Source: Chloroflexota bacterium
GTDB taxonomy: Bacteria > Chloroflexota > Limnocylindria > Limnocylindrales > CSP1-4
Reading direction: 5' to 3'
Length of the DNA: 10,514 bases
Assembly (NCBI GenBank): GCA_021777365.1
Contig: JAJYDP010000125.1
Location: 1-10,514, forward strand
Part shown: one piece after another, positions 1 to 7,895 of the stretch
How positions within the stretch are numbered: position 1 is the stretch's first letter
Layout of the letters: every line of letters starts with the position of its first letter
Position numbers and translations under genes: made by a program
Notes under the pieces: model-generated
Told to the model about the DNA's origin: nothing
The model's database searches: none
What the model saw: the letters and a program-made list of their open reading frames with translations, nothing else

Positions 1-3000
1 CGCCGGTGCCATCTCACCGCGCGCGGATGCCACGCCGCCTCCCGGGGTTTCCGGTGGGCGACCGCGTCGCGATGCCGACCCGCCGCCGCGGGCGGCGGCG
101 GCCGCCTGTTCCGCGGCCCGTTCCACGTCCAGCGACGCATCCTCCTCGAGCACGCGCAGCCGGATCGCCTGGATCTCGTCGCGGAGCGCGGCCGCCTTCT
201 CGAACTCCAGCTCCCTGGCCGCCGCACGCATCTCGGCCTCCATGCGTGAGACCAGCTGGGCCACCTGCTCGCGGCTCATGTCGGTCAGCTGTCGCCCGCC
301 GGCCGCGTCGACGAACGCCCCCGGCGTCTCCGCCACCGCGCGCAGCCGATCGTTGAGGTCGTGCACCTCCTTCACGATGGTGGTGGGTTCGATGCCGTGC
401 TCGGCGTTGTAGGCGAGCTGGATGGCCCGGCGACGCTCCGTCTCCGCGATGGCCAGCTTCATGGAGCCCGTCATCGCGTCGGCGTACATCACCACCTCGC
501 CGCCGACGTTGCGCGCCGCGCGCCCCGACACCTGGATCAGCGACCATGCGCTGCGCAGGAACCCCTCCTTGTCGGCGTCGAGGATGGCGACCAGTGTCAC
601 CTCCGGCAGATCGATCCCCTCGCGGAGGAGGTTGATCCCGACCAGCGCGTCGTACACCCCCAGGCGCAGGTCCCGGAGGATCTGCACGCGCTCGAGGGTG
701 TCCACCTCGCTGTGCAGGTAGGCGACCTTGACGCCGAGCTCCTTCAGGTACTCGGCGAGATCCTCGGCCATCTTCTTGGTGAGCGTGGTCACCAGGACGC
801 GCTCACCGCGCTCGACCCTCCCGTGGATGCGGTCAAGCAGGTCGTCGATCTGGCCCCGGGTGGGTCGCACCTGGACGGGCGGGTCCACGATCCCGGTCGG
901 CCGGATCAGCTGCTCGACCACCTGCTGGCTCCGCTGCAGCTCGAACGCGGCGGGCGTGGCGCTCATGTAGACGACCTGGTTCAGGTGGTCGTCGAACTCC
1001 TCGAAGGTGAGCGGCCGGTTGTCCAGCGCCGACGGGAGGCGGAAGCCGAAGTCGACCAGGATCTCCTTGCGGGTCCGGTCGTTCTTGTACATGCCCACCA
1101 CCTGGGGGATGGTCATGTGGCTCTCGTCCACCACCAGCAGCCAGTCGGGCGGGAAGTAGTCGAGCAGCGTCCACGGCCGGGACCCGGCAGGGCGGCGGGC
1201 CAGGTGGCGCGAGTAGTTCTCGATGCCGGAGCAGAACCCGAGCTCCCGCATCATCTCCAGGTCGAACGTGGTCCGCTGCCGCAGCCGCGCCGACTCGAGC
1301 GCGCGGCCGGCCGCGTCCAGCTCGGCACAGCGCACCTCCATCTCGGCCTCGATGTCCACGATCGCTTCGCGCAGCTTCTCGGCCGGCGTCACGTAGTGCG
1401 AGGCCGGGTAGACCGCGACCTCCTTCCGCTCGGCCAGCACCTCGCCCGTCAGTGGATCGATCTCGACGATCCGCTCCACCTCGTCCCCGAAGAACTGGAT
1501 GCGCACGACGAAGTCGTCGTACGCGGGCTGGAGCTCCAGCGTGTCGCCACGGACCCGGAACCGGGCACGGGTGAGCGCGGCATCGTTGCGCTGGTACTGC
1601 AGGTCCACCAGCTGGCGCAGGACGCCGTCCCGCCGGTACTGGCCGCCGACGCGCAGGCGGATGACCGTGGCGCCGTAGTCGACCGGCGCGCCGAGGCCGT
1701 AGATGCAGCTGACGGAGGCCACGATGATGACGTCCCGCCGCTCGAAGAGCGCCTTGGTGGCGGCGTGGCGCAGCTTGTCGATCTCGTCGTTGCGGCTCGA
1801 GTCCTTCTCGATGTAGGTGTCGCTCCGGGGCAGGTACGCCTCGGGCTGGTAGTAGTCGAAGTAGGAGACGAAGTACTCCACGGCGTTCTCCGGGAAGAAG
1901 TCCCGGAACTCGCTGTAGAGCTGCGCGGCGAGCGTCTTGTTATGGGCCAGCACCAGCGTGGGCCTCTGGTGCCGCTCGATGACGGACGCCATGGTGTACG
2001 TGTTGTGGACGACCAGCCCGCCGAACCCGGCCAGGAATGTCTCGGCGCCAGCCACCGACAGGTCGTACACCGACGCGGATGTCGCGGCCACCGGCTCGAC
2101 CGACGCCACCTCGGTCCAGCGGCACGCGAGGAGCCGCTCCAGCATGTCGATTGCGGCGAGCGCGGCGGGGGATGCGTCTTCGCCACGTTCGACCAGCAGG
2201 CCGCTCAGCGCCCTCAGAAGCTGCCGGCCGGTGCTGCGCCGGAGCGGTCGCCGCACCGTCTCGAGCAGCCCGACAGCCGCGCGCGACAGGCCGGCAGCGC
2301 CCGCGAGCTCGTGCTGGGCCACGCCGAGCGCGAGCCGCGCGTCGAGCAGCGCTCCGGCGGCCTGTGGGGGCAGCACGTCGGCGTTGCCGCCGGTGGAGGC
2401 GTCGACGATCCCACGCAGCAGCGCCCGCTTGCGTTCGCCGAGGAACCCGACGGACCGTGCAAAGGCGGCGATGTCGTCGGCCCCCCGGACCGCGATCTGC
2501 CAGTAGTCGGCTCCTTCGTGCGACGTCCCGACCGCGCGCTTCCTGGTCCGCGACAGTCTCGCCACGACCCCGAACCTGAGCAGGGCATATGCCACCTCGT
2601 TCGCGAGCCGCGTGCTCTTCGTCACCGCCAGCACGGCGGGTCCCCGCTTCTCGACCCAGCCGTCCCCCTCGAAGTACCCGGCCAGCAGTCGCCCGAGAGC
2701 GTGATCGTCCAGGCTCGCCCAGAAGGCCGGCAGATGCTTCCCGGCGGCCCGCTCCCCGCACAGGGCGCGCAGCGTCTCCGTGGTGACCCGGGCGCCGGTC
2801 CCCAGCTCGGCTCCGCCTCGCTCGAACCACCGGAGTCCGCAGCCGCCAAGGAGGCCCCTCGCAAGGTCGAGCGACTCGGGTCCCGGCGTGATCGTTGCGA
2901 AGCGGTCCGCCACGTGGCCTTCGGCGATGAACAGGCCGAGCAGGGCCATCCACGCGTCGTCGGCGGCGATGCTCGCCGGCAGCGCGTGCCGGCCACGGTG

Positions 3001-3747
3001 CGCGGTGATCTCCGTCGGCCCGAAGCGCTCCATCACGGCGACCCCACCGGCCCCGACGGTCGCCAGCGATGCGCGCGCGCCCAGCGCCAGCGCGCGCCTC
3101 GCCTCCCTGGGTGTCGAGCGATCGAGGACCGCCGGCCCTCGCACGTACAGCGGCGCGGCCATGAGTGCCTGCGCAATGTCGAAACGATGCACGGGCTCCG
3201 TCGGGGGCGGAAGGCGCGCCGGCAGCGGCAGCTGGTCACCCGGGCGCAGTTCCGTGGTCGGGGCGGTCTCGAGGCGACCGCCCGATCCCAGTCGGACGAA
3301 GTTGTGATCGGGCGTGACGGTCACGGCACGCCCGTCGCGTGTCCTGACCCGGTACATCGTCGCCGGCGAGCCGTGCCGCGACACCGCGTACACGGGCCGG
3401 ACCACGGTCGCGTGCGTCGCCGGATCGACGGTCGCGACGACCAGGCCTCCTCCGTCGCCCTCCGGCGGGCACGCGACGGTGGCGGAAGGGTCCGCCGCGA
3501 GTCCGGCCGACCGGAGCTCTGCGTCGACCACGTCTCCGATCGGCTCGACGGACCACGTCACCCGCCCATGCGCGTCCTGCCGCCCCACCAGCACGGGCTC
3601 ATCGGGGACAAGGCTCTTCCCGGTGCCCGTGGCTCCGAGAAGCGTCTGGTGCCTCATCCCCCGCGCGAGCCCGTCCGCGAGCCCCTCGATGGCGCGCGGC
3701 TGGTCCCCGGTCGGCTGGAAGGGGGCGACGAGCCGGAACGGCGGCAT
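1..3747 (-). CDS. uvrB: UvrABC excinuclease subunit B, split by an in-frame intein (3' end off the window)
   Basis: UvrB is the damage-verifying, helicase-like subunit of bacterial nucleotide excision repair; UvrA loads it and it then recruits UvrC. The frame is open from ATG 3747 to the left edge (1249 codons). The first 44 residues match a UvrB N-terminus ([23 protein letters not shown]). A 538-residue intein (2002-3615) follows, then UvrB resumes with TYTMASVI. In spliced numbering I see the damage-binding beta-hairpin ([14 protein letters not shown], about 87-100), helicase motif II DESH (336-339), motif VI as QVSGRAARN (534-542, usually QTIGRAARN) and the C-terminal UVR/UvrC-binding motif (about 631-654). 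An Ala/Arg/Gly-rich tail follows to residue 711 or beyond; E. coli UvrB has 673 residues. ATG 3747 gives the usual UvrB length to the P-loop. There is no Shine-Dalgarno, but a -10-like box lies 6 nt upstream, so the message may be leaderless. Coordinates cover the precursor gene. Confidence 0.97.
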   Translation of the reverse strand, partial: MPPFRLVAPFQPTGDQPRAIEGLADGLARGMRHQTLLGATGTGKSLVPDEPVLVGRQDAHGRVTWSVEPIGDVVDAELRSAGLAADPSATVACPPEGDGGGLVVATVDPATHATVVRPVYAVSRHGSPATMYRVRTRDGRAVTVTPDHNFVRLGSGGRLETAPTTELRPGDQLPLPARLPPPTEPVHRFDIAQALMAAPLYVRGPAVLDRSTPREARRALALGARASLATVGAGGVAVMERFGPTEITAHRGRHALPASIAADDAWMALLGLFIAEGHVADRFATITPGPESLDLARGLLGGCGLRWFERGGAELGTGARVTTETLRALCGERAAGKHLPAFWASLDDHALGRLLAGYFEGDGWVEKRGPAVLAVTKSTRLANEVAYALLRFGVVARLSRTRKRAVGTSHEGADYWQIAVRGADDIAAFARSVGFLGERKRALLRGIVDASTGGNADVLPPQAAGALLDARLALGVAQHELAGAAGLSRAAVGLLETVRRPLRRSTGRQLLRALSGLLVERGEDASPAALAAIDMLERLLACRWTEVASVEPVAATSASVYDLSVAGAETFLAGFGGLVVHNTYTMASVIERHQRPTLVLAHNKTLAAQLYSEFRDFFPENAVEYFVSYFDYYQPEAYLPRSDTYIEKDSSRNDEIDKLRHAATKALFERRDVIIVASVSCIYGLGAPVDYGATVIRLRVGGQYRRDGVLRQLVDLQYQRNDAALTRARFRVRGDTLELQPAYDDFVVRIQFFGDEVERIVEIDPLTGEVLAERKEVAVYPASHYVTPAEKLREAIVDIEAEMEVRCAELDAAGRALESARLRQRTTFDLEMMRELGFCSGIENYSRHLARRPAGSRPWTLLDYFPPDWLLVVDESHMTIPQVVGMYKNDRTRKEILVDFGFRLPSALDNRPLTFEEFDDHLNQVVYMSATPAAFELQRSQQVVEQLIRPTGIVDPPVQVRPTRGQIDDLLDRIHGRVERGERVLVTTLTKKMAEDLAEYLKELGVKVAYLHSEVDTLERVQILRDLRLGVYDALVGINLLREGIDLPEVTLVAILDADKEGFLRSAWSLIQVSGRAARNVGGEVVMYADAMTGSMKLAIAETERRRAIQLAYNAEHGIEPTTIVKEVHDLNDRLRAVAETPGAFVDAAGGRQLTDMSREQVAQLVSRMEAEMRAAARELEFEKAAALRDEIQAIRLRVLEEDASLDVERAAEQAAAAARGGGSASRRGRPPETPGGGVASARGEMAPA
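2002..3615 (-). mobile_element. Class 1-like LAGLIDADG intein (538 residues) inserted in the UvrB Walker A motif
   Basis: A protein-splicing element translated in frame with uvrB between Lys44 and Thr45. It starts at Ser1 ([10 protein letters not shown], block A). Block B has TPDH at 101-104, preceded by [13 protein letters not shown]. Then come two LAGLIDADG/DOD endonuclease motifs, LLGLFIAEG (225-233, Glu232) and [10 protein letters not shown] (310-319, Asp318). A helix-turn-helix-like segment (about 428-452) follows, then block F ([15 protein letters not shown], 516-530) and block G ending VVHN (His537, Asn538), with Thr as the +1 residue. All residues expected for Ser-initiated splicing and Asn cyclisation are present. 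Both endonuclease acidic residues are intact, so homing activity is plausible. The GK/T insertion point is a classic intein site in P-loop ATPases such as archaeal RFC and RadA. A/T-ending codons were 15 of 100 in five sampled intein blocks against 5 of 100 in five sampled UvrB blocks, hinting at separate ancestry. Confidence 0.95.
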
Positions 3748-3782
3748 GGGCGGAGGATATCATGCCGTCGGTCCAATTGAAA
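3748..3782 (-). promoter_or_regulatory. Putative leaderless promoter of uvrB
   Basis: On the minus strand TATCCT (3759-3754) lies exactly 6 nt before ATG 3747. A weak -35 candidate, TTTCAA (3782-3777), sits 17 bp further up. No Shine-Dalgarno precedes the ATG; the bases there read CCTCC, the opposite of one. A -10 box this close to the start places the transcript end at or next to the A of ATG. Only four of six -10 bases and three of six -35 bases match consensus, so this is tentative. Confidence 0.4.
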
Positions 3783-3804
3783 CGGATGTTCGCATTTCCT
3801 GCGC

Positions 3805-3822
3805 GCGCCGGTCGGCCGGCGC
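3805..3822. repeat. GC-rich inverted repeat between coaE and uvrB
   Basis: GCGCCGG and CCGGCGC (7-bp perfect stem) flank the loop TCGG. The repeat lies about 100 nt after the coaE stop and 60 nt before uvrB. It could form a hairpin in the coaE 3' transcript, but no T-tract follows on the minus strand, so an intrinsic terminator is not demonstrated. I see nothing else in the 171-bp gap (3748-3918) apart from the proposed uvrB promoter. Confidence 0.4.
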
Positions 3823-3918
3823 ATGGCGGCTCCGCGACACGGCACCCGTCATGCCGGCCGCACGAACCGCAGGGCCCGACGAGCGAGGGGCCGCGGGAGC
3901 GTGGCCGCCCGAGCGACC

Positions 3919-4662
3919 TCAGCGGCGCCGGGAGAGGACCTCGAGCAGGGCGGCGTCCACCTCGGCCCGCACCGCGGTCTCCGATCCGTCCGTCACCAGC
4001 CGCCGGGCCGGCACCCCGGGGGCCTGCGACGCGAGGAGGGCGAGGAGCCGGTCCGCGAGGTCCGGCCCCTGTGCGGCGATGCGCCGCTCGGCATCCTCCG
4101 GCTGCACGCCCCGTCCGGCCAGCCGCGAGCGCTGCATCGCCGGGCCGCAGTCCACGATCCAGACCGCGTCGCACGCCGCGCCGATCCCCGATTCGACCAG
4201 CTTGATCGCCTCGATCACCACGAACGCGCTGCCGGCGGCGCCGGCAGCGGCGATCTCCCGCACGAGGAACCGGCGCACCGAGGGGTGGACGATGGCCTCG
4301 AGGTCCTCGAGCGCGGCCGCATCGGCGAAGACCACCCGGGCCAGCGCGCCCCGGTCCAGCGAACCGTCCGCGGCGAAGACGTCGTCGCCGAAGCGATCGC
4401 GGATCGCCCCGAGGGTCGAGGCACCGGGTGCCGTCGCCTCCCGTGCCAGCACGTCCAGGTCGATGCGGCGCCCGCCGCGCGCCTCGAGCCAGCCGGCGAC
4501 GGTCGACTTGCCGCAGCCGATGGGCCCGCTCAGGCCGATGAGGACCGGGCGATGGCGGAGCGCGGCGAGCCCGGGGAGCGCCGCCGGATCCAGGCGCGCC
4601 CGGTCGAGGTCCGTCTCCGACCGGGGCACCGACGCCGGGCTCTCGCCGCCGGCGCGCCTCAT
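3919..4662 (-). CDS. coaE: Dephospho-CoA kinase
   Basis: CoaE phosphorylates the 3'-hydroxyl of dephospho-CoA with ATP, the last step of coenzyme A synthesis in the cytoplasm. The 247-residue product has the family P-loop GPIGCGKST (46-54) after LIGLS, an IDLD-VLAREA stretch at 67-75 where CoaE usually has D-A-D, the IVHP motif (124-127) and a lid-type region QRSRLAGRG...ERRIAAQ (177-198). Typical CoaE is about 200 residues. Here a roughly 39-residue N-terminal extension, rich in Ala, Arg and Pro and with no recognisable domain, precedes the first beta-strand. ATG 4662 overlaps the stop of the upstream ABC-F gene as ATGA, favouring this start by translational coupling. A GTG in frame at residue 12 is the only nearby alternative and would still leave an extension. 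Confidence 0.95.
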   Translation of the reverse strand: MRRAGGESPASVPRSETDLDRARLDPAALPGLAALRHRPVLIGLSGPIGCGKSTVAGWLEARGGRRIDLDVLAREATAPGASTLGAIRDRFGDDVFAADGSLDRGALARVVFADAAALEDLEAIVHPSVRRFLVREIAAAGAAGSAFVVIEAIKLVESGIGAACDAVWIVDCGPAMQRSRLAGRGVQPEDAERRIAAQGPDLADRLLALLASQAPGVPARRLVTDGSETAVRAEVDAALLEVLSRRR

Positions 4663-6704
4663 CGCGGTGCCCGTTCCTCGAGCGCCAGCCAGGCGTCCTC
4701 CGCCTCGGTGAGCGCGCGGTCGACGTCGACGAGCTCGCTGGTGAGCCGCCGCAGCTCCACGAAGTTCGCCTGGACGGCCGGATCGGCCAGGGCCAGTTCG
4801 ATGTGGCTCTTGCGCAGCCCCAGCCGGGTCAGGTCCGCGTCGATCACGTCCTTCTGCCGACGGTAGGCGTCCTTGGACAGGGGCGCCGGCCTGGCGGTCG
4901 CCGGTGCCGGTGCGTGCTTCGCGGGTGCGCGCGGTGCCTCGGCACGCGGCCCTGTGCCGGTCCCGGATCGCCCGGCACGCCCCCGTGCCGCGGCCCCACT
5001 CCCGACGGCGAGCGCGGCCGGGCCGCGCTCCAGCGCGTCGAGCGCGCCGGCCACGGTCCATCCTGCCGCCACGGCCGCGCGCCACTCGCGCCAGCCGCCG
5101 GCGAAGGGCACCACCGTGCCGGGTCGGCCCTCGCGGCCCTCCTCCACCACCCAGAGCGCGTCGCAGATGGTGTCGAGCAGCCGTCGGTCGTGCGACACGA
5201 TCAGCAGGGTGGCGGACGAGTCGCGCAGGAATCCCTCCAGCGCCTCCCGGGCCGGGATGTCCAGGTGGTTGGTCGGCTCGTCGAGCAGGAGCAGGTTCGC
5301 GGGCGAGATGCCGAGGAGCGCGAGCTCCAGGCGCGACCGCTCGCCACCCGACAGCTCCGAGACCGGCTTGAAGACGTCGTCGCCCCGGAAGAGGAACCGC
5401 GCCAGGTAGCCGCGGGCCTCGCCGGCCGGCAGGTCCACGCGGTCGAGCAACGCGTCGAGCACGGTCTCCCCGGGGAACGCTGCCCGGCGCAGCTGGGCGA
5501 GATAGGCGAGCTGCGCGCCGTGGCCGATGCGCACCACGCCGTCGAGCGGGAAGAGCTCGCCGGCCACGGTGCGCAGGAGCGTGGTCTTGCCCGCGCCGTT
5601 GGGCCCCACGATCCCGACCCGGTCTCCACGGCGCGCCTCGAGTCGAGGCACGCGCAGGATCGGCGCGCCCGCCGCCTCCCCGGGCTCGGGCGGGAACCCC
5701 ACCGTCGCCTCGCGGACCGACACGACCACGTCGCCCGAGCGGACCGGGCCGCCGCCCAGCAGCGCGCCCTGCGGCAGCCGCATCCGCCGGCCCGGCCGGG
5801 GCGAGTCGACCGGCCGGATGGCGGCCAGCCGGCGTTCGTGCTCGTGCATCTTGGCGTAGTTGCGGTGGCTGCGGTAGTTCTGGATCAGCTCGAGCTCGCG
5901 CGCCACGGCATCCTGCGCCGACTCCGCCTGCTTGGCCAGCAGGGCGTCCCGCGCCGCCGCCTGCACCGCGTAGGCGCCGTACGAGCCACGGAACGCCTCC
6001 AGTCGACGGTCGCGGATCTCCCAGATGCGGGTCACCACCGCATCGAGGAACGCCCGGTCGTGCGACGCGATGAGGAGCGCCCGGGTCCGCCGGGCCAGGG
6101 CCAGCTCGAGCCACTCCAGCGCGGCGAAGTCGAGGTGGTTGGTGGGCTCGTCCAGCAGCAGCAGGTCGGGGTCGGCCACCAGCAGCCGGGCGAGCGCGGC
6201 GCGCGTCTGCTCCCCGCCGGAGAGCCCCACCGGCGGCCGCTCCCACTGGCCGGGCTCGAACCCGAGCCCGGTGAGCGCCTCGTCCACGTGCTGGTCCAGC
6301 CGGTACCCGTCCAGGGCCTCGAAGCGGTGCCGCAGATCCGCGTAGCGCGCGGAGCTCACCGACTCCGCGCCCGATGCCTCCAGGTGCGCGAGTTCGCGCT
6401 CGATCCGTTCCGTCTCGGCGGCCCCGGCGCGCACGGCCGCCCGGAGCGTGGGCGCCGACGTGAACGCGGCGTCCAGGTTCGTCTCCTGGGCCAGGAGCCC
6501 CACGCTCAGGCCCCGCTTCCGCTCCACCGAGCCGCCGTCGGGCTCGTCGATCCCGGCCGCGAGGCGCAGCAGCGTCGTCTTGCCGGCCCCGTTCACCCCG
6601 ACCAGCCCGACGCGGTCCCCGTGGGCGATCGCCGCGGTGACGTCGTCGAGGATCACGAACGTGCCGACCTCGCGCCGGACATGCTCGAATCGCAGGATCG
6701 ACAC
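4659..6704 (-). CDS. ABC-F family ATPase (Uup/EttA-like, two ABC domains)
   Basis: ABC-F proteins are soluble tandem ATPases that act on ribosomes (translation factors or antibiotic-protection proteins), not transporters; no membrane segment is visible. In this 681-residue product, domain 1 has Walker A GVNGAGKTT (36-44), signature LSGGEQ (161-166) and DEPTNHLD (185-192). Domain 2 has GPNGAGKTT (367-375), LSGGER (451-456) and DEPTNHLD (475-482). Between them lies the charged helical linker diagnostic of ABC-F (around QNYRSHRNYAKMHEHERR), which reaches the peptidyl-transferase region in known members. After an Ala/Pro-rich spacer, the last 80 or so residues look like the coiled-coil C-terminal domain of Uup-like members. 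GTG 6704 is preferred: it gives the family-like start SILRFEHVRREVGTF, lies 1 nt past the mutM stop and has GGGTGA 5 nt upstream. GTG 6713 would overlap mutM by 8 nt, and ATG 6755 adds a non-conserved stretch. The exact subfamily and substrate cannot be read from sequence alone. Confidence 0.95.
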   Translation of the reverse strand: MSILRFEHVRREVGTFVILDDVTAAIAHGDRVGLVGVNGAGKTTLLRLAAGIDEPDGGSVERKRGLSVGLLAQETNLDAAFTSAPTLRAAVRAGAAETERIERELAHLEASGAESVSSARYADLRHRFEALDGYRLDQHVDEALTGLGFEPGQWERPPVGLSGGEQTRAALARLLVADPDLLLLDEPTNHLDFAALEWLELALARRTRALLIASHDRAFLDAVVTRIWEIRDRRLEAFRGSYGAYAVQAAARDALLAKQAESAQDAVARELELIQNYRSHRNYAKMHEHERRLAAIRPVDSPRPGRRMRLPQGALLGGGPVRSGDVVVSVREATVGFPPEPGEAAGAPILRVPRLEARRGDRVGIVGPNGAGKTTLLRTVAGELFPLDGVVRIGHGAQLAYLAQLRRAAFPGETVLDALLDRVDLPAGEARGYLARFLFRGDDVFKPVSELSGGERSRLELALLGISPANLLLLDEPTNHLDIPAREALEGFLRDSSATLLIVSHDRRLLDTICDALWVVEEGREGRPGTVVPFAGGWREWRAAVAAGWTVAGALDALERGPAALAVGSGAAARGRAGRSGTGTGPRAEAPRAPAKHAPAPATARPAPLSKDAYRRQKDVIDADLTRLGLRKSHIELALADPAVQANFVELRRLTSELVDVDRALTEAEDAWLALEERAPR

Positions 6705-6705
6705 G

Positions 6706-7860
6706 TCAGTCACCCGCCCCCGCGCGGGCGACCCGCCGGCGCGTCGCGGCGGCACGGCGCGTCCGCTCCGCCACCCGGCGCGCCTCGTCCGCGGTCAGGC
6801 CCAGCACTCCCTCCCCTACCAGCTCGGTCCACCGCGGGCCCCGACGCGCGGCGGGTTCGGAGCGCGCGCCGGCACGGAGTCCGTGGAGCAGCGCGGCGGC
6901 GCCGGCCCGGTCGGCGGCAGGCAGCCGCTGGCACCACGAGCAGAAGTGGGTGCCGCGCTGGCCGACGGTGATCCGGCGCATGGGCCGGCCGCAGCGCAGG
7001 CACGGGAGCCCGGTCCGCTGGTAGGCCCGCAGGTGATCCTGCATCTCGCCGTCGCCCTCGGGCGCCGTGTAGTCGTCCACGGAGCTGCCGCGACGCTCCA
7101 CCGCTTCCGTCAGCACGTCGAGCAGGGAACGGTACAGGCGGCGCTCGTCGGCGGGTCGCAGCGTCGCGGCGGTCCGCAGGGGGTGGAGCCGCGCGCGCCA
7201 GAGCGCCTCGTCGGCGTAGATGTTGCCGATCCCCGCGACGAAGGACTGGTCCAGCAGGAGCGACTTCAGGCGTCCCCGTCGCGCCCGCAGGCGCTCCCGG
7301 AAGCGGGCCAGCGTGAACGTCGGATCGAGCGGCTCCGGGCCGTGCCGCGCGAAGACGTCGCGACCCGCCGGCCCCTCGCCGCCGTCCGGATCGCCCGCGC
7401 CCCCCGAGCCCGAGGGCCCGCCGAGCGGCGCGTCGGCGGCGACCGCCGCACCGGGCTGCGCCGGCGCGGCGCGGAGCACCCGTCCGTCGGGGCCCCGCCG
7501 GTACAGCCCCACCCGGGCGAACTTGCGCATGTCGCGGAGCCGCAGCTGGCGCCCGTCGTCCAGGTCCAGGTACAGGTGCACGTGCCGGTCCGCGGGCGCG
7601 GCCGCGGGCACCACGAAGAGCTGGCCGGTCATCATCACCTGGATCGCCAGCACCGCGCCGTCGTCCAGGTCCAGCAGCAGCCACTTGGCGCGCCGCTCGA
7701 CGCCCATCACGCGCCGCCCCCGGAGGCGATGCGCGAACGACGCCGGGTCGGTACCGGCGATCATCCGTGGCCAGTCGGTGCGGGCGTCGAGAACGGTCCG
7801 GCCGGTCACGAGCGGGCGCAGATCGCGCGCGATGGTCTCGACCTCGGGGAGCTCGGGCAC
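6706..7860 (-). CDS. mutM: Formamidopyrimidine-DNA glycosylase (Fpg/MutM) with insert and C-terminal tail
   Basis: MutM excises 8-oxoguanine and formamidopyrimidines and cleaves the abasic strand. The GTG-initiated product (384 residues) begins PELPEVETI, giving the catalytic N-terminal Pro and Glu. Other hallmarks are the catalytic-type Lys59 (RRAKWLLL), the void-filling trio Met77, Arg112 and Phe114, the H2TH region with GIGNIYADEAL (210-220) and the C-terminal zinc finger with Cys287, Cys290, Cys307 and Cys310 and its tip Arg302. It is about 110 residues longer than E. coli Fpg. A Gly/Ala/Asp-rich insert of roughly 45 residues (about 124-168) sits between the DNA-reading loop and the HGPEPLDP motif, and a basic, Ala/Arg-rich tail of about 70 residues follows the zinc finger. 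The start lies 35 nt after the LysR stop; the ABC-F start abuts its stop, so the two are probably cotranscribed. Confidence 0.96.
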   Translation of the reverse strand: MPELPEVETIARDLRPLVTGRTVLDARTDWPRMIAGTDPASFAHRLRGRRVMGVERRAKWLLLDLDDGAVLAIQVMMTGQLFVVPAAAPADRHVHLYLDLDDGRQLRLRDMRKFARVGLYRRGPDGRVLRAAPAQPGAAVAADAPLGGPSGSGGAGDPDGGEGPAGRDVFARHGPEPLDPTFTLARFRERLRARRGRLKSLLLDQSFVAGIGNIYADEALWRARLHPLRTAATLRPADERRLYRSLLDVLTEAVERRGSSVDDYTAPEGDGEMQDHLRAYQRTGLPCLRCGRPMRRITVGQRGTHFCSWCQRLPAADRAGAAALLHGLRAGARSEPAARRGPRWTELVGEGVLGLTADEARRVAERTRRAAATRRRVARAGAGD

Positions 7861-7872
7861 GGCGCAAGCGTA
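7861..7872 (-). promoter_or_regulatory. Possible -10 element directly upstream of mutM
   Basis: TACGCT (7872-7867, minus strand) is followed by 6 nt (TGCGCC) and then GTG 7860, the same spacing as the -10-like box before uvrB. No convincing -35 lies 16-18 bp upstream and there is no Shine-Dalgarno. mutM may instead be read through from the LysR gene, whose stop is 35 nt away. Weak evidence. Confidence 0.28.
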
Positions 7873-7895
7873 CCCAATGACCGCCGGTGCGTGCG

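Noticed and set aside
2002..3615. A frameshift, pseudogene or separate gene interrupting uvrB
   Set aside because: The UvrB frame stays open and in phase across the whole insert, which begins and ends with correct intein splice residues. An in-frame intein explains it fully.
361..3780. A 1139-codon open frame on the plus strand opposite uvrB
   Set aside because: It is the antisense shadow of uvrB and its intein, low in complexity and rich in Arg, His, Leu and Val. The minus-strand frame matches UvrB residue by residue.
3762..4205. Plus-strand GGAGG (3752-3756 region) followed by ATG 3762 and a 147-codon frame
   Set aside because: The Shine-Dalgarno match is coincidental: the product is Arg/Pro/Gly-rich without domain features and lies opposite the coaE 3' end and the uvrB promoter region.
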